From the NCBI GenBank assembly GCA_037447655.1, contig JBBHKE010000167.1, positions 113,992 to 177,991 of the forward strand: a stretch of DNA of 64,000 bases. The letters run 5' to 3'. Shown here in pieces: positions 56,200 through 64,000 of the stretch (position 1 is the first letter of the stretch; each line of letters begins with the position of its first letter). Both the position numbers and the translations under genes were made by a program. Under the pieces are notes generated by a model that was given only the letters and a program-made list of their open reading frames with translations, searched no databases and was not told the DNA's origin. Source of the DNA: Zygnema cylindricum (lineage: Eukaryota > Streptophyta > Zygnematophyceae > Zygnematales > Zygnemataceae).

Positions 56200-57582
56200 A
56201 TGAGGCGAAAGGAAGCGAAGAACAATGATAGGCTGCAAGAAGCAGGAAGGGAGGATGAAGCTCTGGAGGGTCGAGATGTGGCCACATCATCAGCCATAAA
56301 GGTCCACGGTCCAGGAATTAAGCGAAATATTGTGAGGCTGGTCGTTGTCGAGGGAAGTGTCGGAAATAGTGTGGATGTTTCTCCCTCAGTGGTTGCAGAT
56401 CGTCGTAAACGGGGGGAAGCGAATGAGGTGACACGAGTCACAGAGACCAAGACAGAGGCGAAGGATGTTGCACCGATTGTCACGTCGCGTGAAAGGCAAC
56501 AACAAACGATTGCAGTAAAGGTGGAAGAGGGAGAGAAGGAGACGAAGGAGCCAAATGGGACAAGGGAAGTGGGCAACAAAAGCGACAATGAGAAAAAAAT
56601 GGATGAGAAAGATACGCTCAGGAATAGGAAGGGGAATTTGGAGGAAGACTTGGAAGAGGATGAGGAAGAAGACGGGTTAGAGGAGGGAAGGGAGGAAGAA
56701 GCAGACAAAGTGGAAGAGGAAGTGGAAGAGGAAGAGGATGAGGAAGAGAAAGAGGAAGAGAAAGAGGAAGAGAAAGAGGAAGAGAAAGGGGAAGAGAAAG
56801 GGAAAGAGAAATGGGACGAGAAAGGGAAAGTGAAAGGTGAAGAGAAAGGAGAAGTGAAAGGCGACGAGGAAGAGGAACCAGAATCAGAAGAGGAAAAGCA
56901 AGAGGAAGATGAGGATGAAGAGGATGTGCAAGAGGCATTAGTCAAGGCAGAGGCAGAGGAGGAGGAGGAGGAGGAGGAAGAGGTGAAGGAGGAGGGGGAG
57001 AAAGAGGAGGAAGAGGAGAAGCAGGAGGAGGAGAAGGAGGAGGAGGGGGAGGAGGAGGAGAAGGAGGAGGAGGAGGAGAGAGGAGGAGGAGAAGGAGGAG
57101 GAGGAGGAAGAGGAGAAGGAGGGGAAGGAGGAGGAGGAAGAGGAGGAGGAGGAGGAGGAGGAGGAGGAGGAGGAGGAGGAGGAGGGAGGAGGAGGAGGAG
57201 GAAGAGGAGGAGAAGGAGGTGGAGGAGGAGGAGAAGGAGGAGGAGGAGGAGGAGGAGGAGGAGGAGGAAAGTTTAATTGCAACAAGACGCTAAACGGGGA
57301 AAGCTTTTTGAAGAGAAAGAGGCGGCGAAGCGGGAGGAAAGAGCCAAAGGGAGGAATGGGAAGGAAGAGGAAGACACAGACGAGGATTGGGACGAAGATG
57401 TGGTGAAAGCAGTGATGCAAATAGGTGATGAAGGGATGACGCTTTTGGAGGATGAAGAACTGGAAAAGAGGAACTGGAGAAGGGAACAATATGAGGAAGA
57501 CATTGAAACAGATGACGAGACAGATGATGAGACAGAGAATGCTAATGCAGAGGAAATTCTTAGCCCGGGCGGAATACATTAG
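56200..57582 (+). CDS. Acidic, Glu-rich low-complexity ORF, interrupted
   Basis: An ATG at 56,200 opens 140 or so mixed residues (IKVHGPGIKRNIVRLVVVEG, SERQQQT-like stretches), then long EEEK/EEDE runs. A (GGA)n array at 56,940-57,268 makes the frame drift from Glu to Gly to Arg, ending at TAA 57,274. The same frame then continues as acidic sequence (FEEKEAAKREERAKG, TDEDWDEDVVKAVMQ) to 57,582. Repeat-length changes or splicing may restore one protein. I do not recognise it. It is on the same strand as the PIE1 exons 900 bases downstream and could be its 5' exon or a separate gene. Confidence 0.4.
56940..57268. repeat. (GGA)n / (GAG)n trinucleotide array
   Basis: About 330 bases of nearly pure GGA units, interrupted by AAG or GGG; strong purine bias on one strand. 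Confidence 0.95.
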
Positions 57583-57702
57583 AAGTAAGCATGAGGTGAG
57601 AACACTTAAATGTGAACTGAGCCCAAGTTTAATGGTCATATCGATGCTCTACTTTGGCATATAGTCTGAAGTCAATTGTTATATGGACTACTATCTTTAA
57701 CT

Positions 57703-57705
<3 letters not shown>

Positions 57706-57737
<32 letters not shown>

Positions 57738-57754
57738 CATATACATATATATAC

Positions 57755-57829
<75 letters not shown>

Positions 57830-57870
57830 TATACATATATATATACATATATATATACATATATATATAC

Positions 57871-57919
<49 letters not shown>

Positions 57920-57950
57920 TGTATATATATGTATATATATATACATATAT
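57706..57950. repeat. TA array with regular AC interruptions
   Basis: About 245 bases of TA with CATATA or TACA interruptions every 10-30 bases. No coding meaning. Confidence 0.95.
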
Positions 57951-58500
57951 GACCTTTGAATATGTCATAGGGGAAGAATATATTTAGTAATTTGCAGCTG
58001 GAGTTGCCTCCTTCCTTGATCGCCAAGCACTTTTGTTCAGAAAAAAAAAATAGAATCTCTCTCGTTGGTCGAAATACGGAAGAGCAGTGTCTATGTTAAG
58101 AGGTGGCTTCAAGAGATTGCAAGTGTTGCTTCCTCAATGCTTACTTTTGTCTTCAGTATTAAGTCTAAACCATTTTTGAACTCTATAACTCTTCTGTTTT
58201 TTGACGTGTGTATGACATGACTATTCCGGAACATATTTTGGTATAATTCTCATTATTACTTTTTGTCGGTTTTCACGTTTTAAACATTTTTTTTTCTGTT
58301 AACAACGCTTTTGGTTATTGGTGAGACAAATTTTTCTTAAGCAAGAAAAAAGAAAAAAAAACCAATCCATGTTGCCAATTTTTTCTTAAGTGGCCAAAGT
58401 TCAATTCAATTTTATTTGCGGGTCAATAAGAGAAGACAATTAAGATAATAATAAGACGATTAAGAGAAGGGTTTAAGTGACGGTGATTGGTGGAGTGCAG

Positions 58501-63561
<5,061 letters not shown>

Positions 63562-64000
63562 GTAAATTTATGGTCCTTGATAGTAAACGGTCAGACGGAG
63601 TTGACAGGATTCACTCGATTTGTGGTTGTGGAAAGCTTTTTTTTAGCAATATTGTGTTTTTATGATTTTTTTTCACTTGATTATGAGGATTTGCATAATG
63701 AGTTACATGTTTCCTCTTTGAGAAAGACAGGAAATGACATAAATTGGGGCTTGGAGCTGAAATCTTGCAAGCAATTATAAGGCTTTACTTCTGAGTAGAT
63801 GAAAGAGAAAGATATTTGAAGTCCTTTTTGTCGTTTAGATTCACATAGGGCCTTCCTCTCACAGAGTAATGGTGCATAAGAAGATTACAAGTATCCTTGT
63901 CTCCTCAATTAGACCCTCGGAGGATTTTCCTCAATAGTATCCTCCTTTTAGCTGCAATATTTGTGTCTTCTCTGTTTCTAAAGACAATAGTGAGTTTATC
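63562..64000. other. Start of the next PIE1 intron
   Basis: Follows donor GTAAAT. I see no further exon before the window ends. Confidence 0.5.

Noticed and set aside
56088-57639. Ser-rich and Pro/Leu-rich minus-strand frames
   Set aside because: They are shadows of the acidic ORF and the GGA array.

Overview
The window looks like nuclear DNA of a land plant or close streptophyte. Three lines of evidence point there: a leucine-rich-repeat (LRR) receptor-type gene with one phase-2 exon per repeat, a TRICHOME BIREFRINGENCE-LIKE (TBL) wall-acetyltransferase-family gene, and the 5' half of a PIE1/SWR1 chromatin-remodeller gene. I cannot name the species. The DNA is AT-rich, gene-poor and full of nested transposons, microsatellites and CT/GA tracts.

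Layout. 1-644 is an exact mirror repeat: 308 bases read the same backwards without complementing, around a 28-base spacer. 312-3,800 holds nested short DNA transposons of a TTA-target (PIF/Harbinger-like) family and an 8-bp-target (hAT-like) family. 5,008-13,978 is a decayed LRR receptor gene with two in-frame stops, a frameshift and a tandem exon duplication; no kinase domain is present. 14,009-18,790 is a degenerate PIF/Harbinger transposon with a MYB/SANT-like ORF (+) and a broken DDE transposase (-). 18,793-23,143 is MITEs and LTR remnants. 23,144-31,390 is a stack of a TA-target MITE, a TTA-target element, a Copia retrotransposon (minus strand, half-tRNA-type primer site) and a solo LTR inside its reverse-transcriptase region. 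31,819-32,583 has two more MITEs. 33,738-37,264 is the TBL gene, in which two catalytic positions appear substituted. 37,902-40,654 has MITEs and a cut hAT/DUF659 transposase. 41,023-50,439 is a decayed Gypsy retrotransposon (minus strand) with a MITE inside one LTR. 51,257-54,503 is a second nested MITE stack. 56,200-57,582 is a very acidic low-complexity ORF. 58,501 to the right edge carries the PIE1/SWR1 HSA-domain exons, cut by TA arrays and a ~500-base polypyrimidine tract.

Relations. The conventional genes do not form a pathway; they are unrelated plant genes separated by mobile DNA. The repeats relate closely. A TA-target MITE family (about 77, 218 and 540-615 bp forms) recurs at least fourteen times. 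A TTA-target family with a CCCCATGT-type terminus recurs five times and has repeatedly inserted into the first family. Two kinds of LTR-like sequence carry tRNA-like A and B boxes. The strongest anomaly is the mirror repeat, which no known DNA copying process makes and which may be an artefact.
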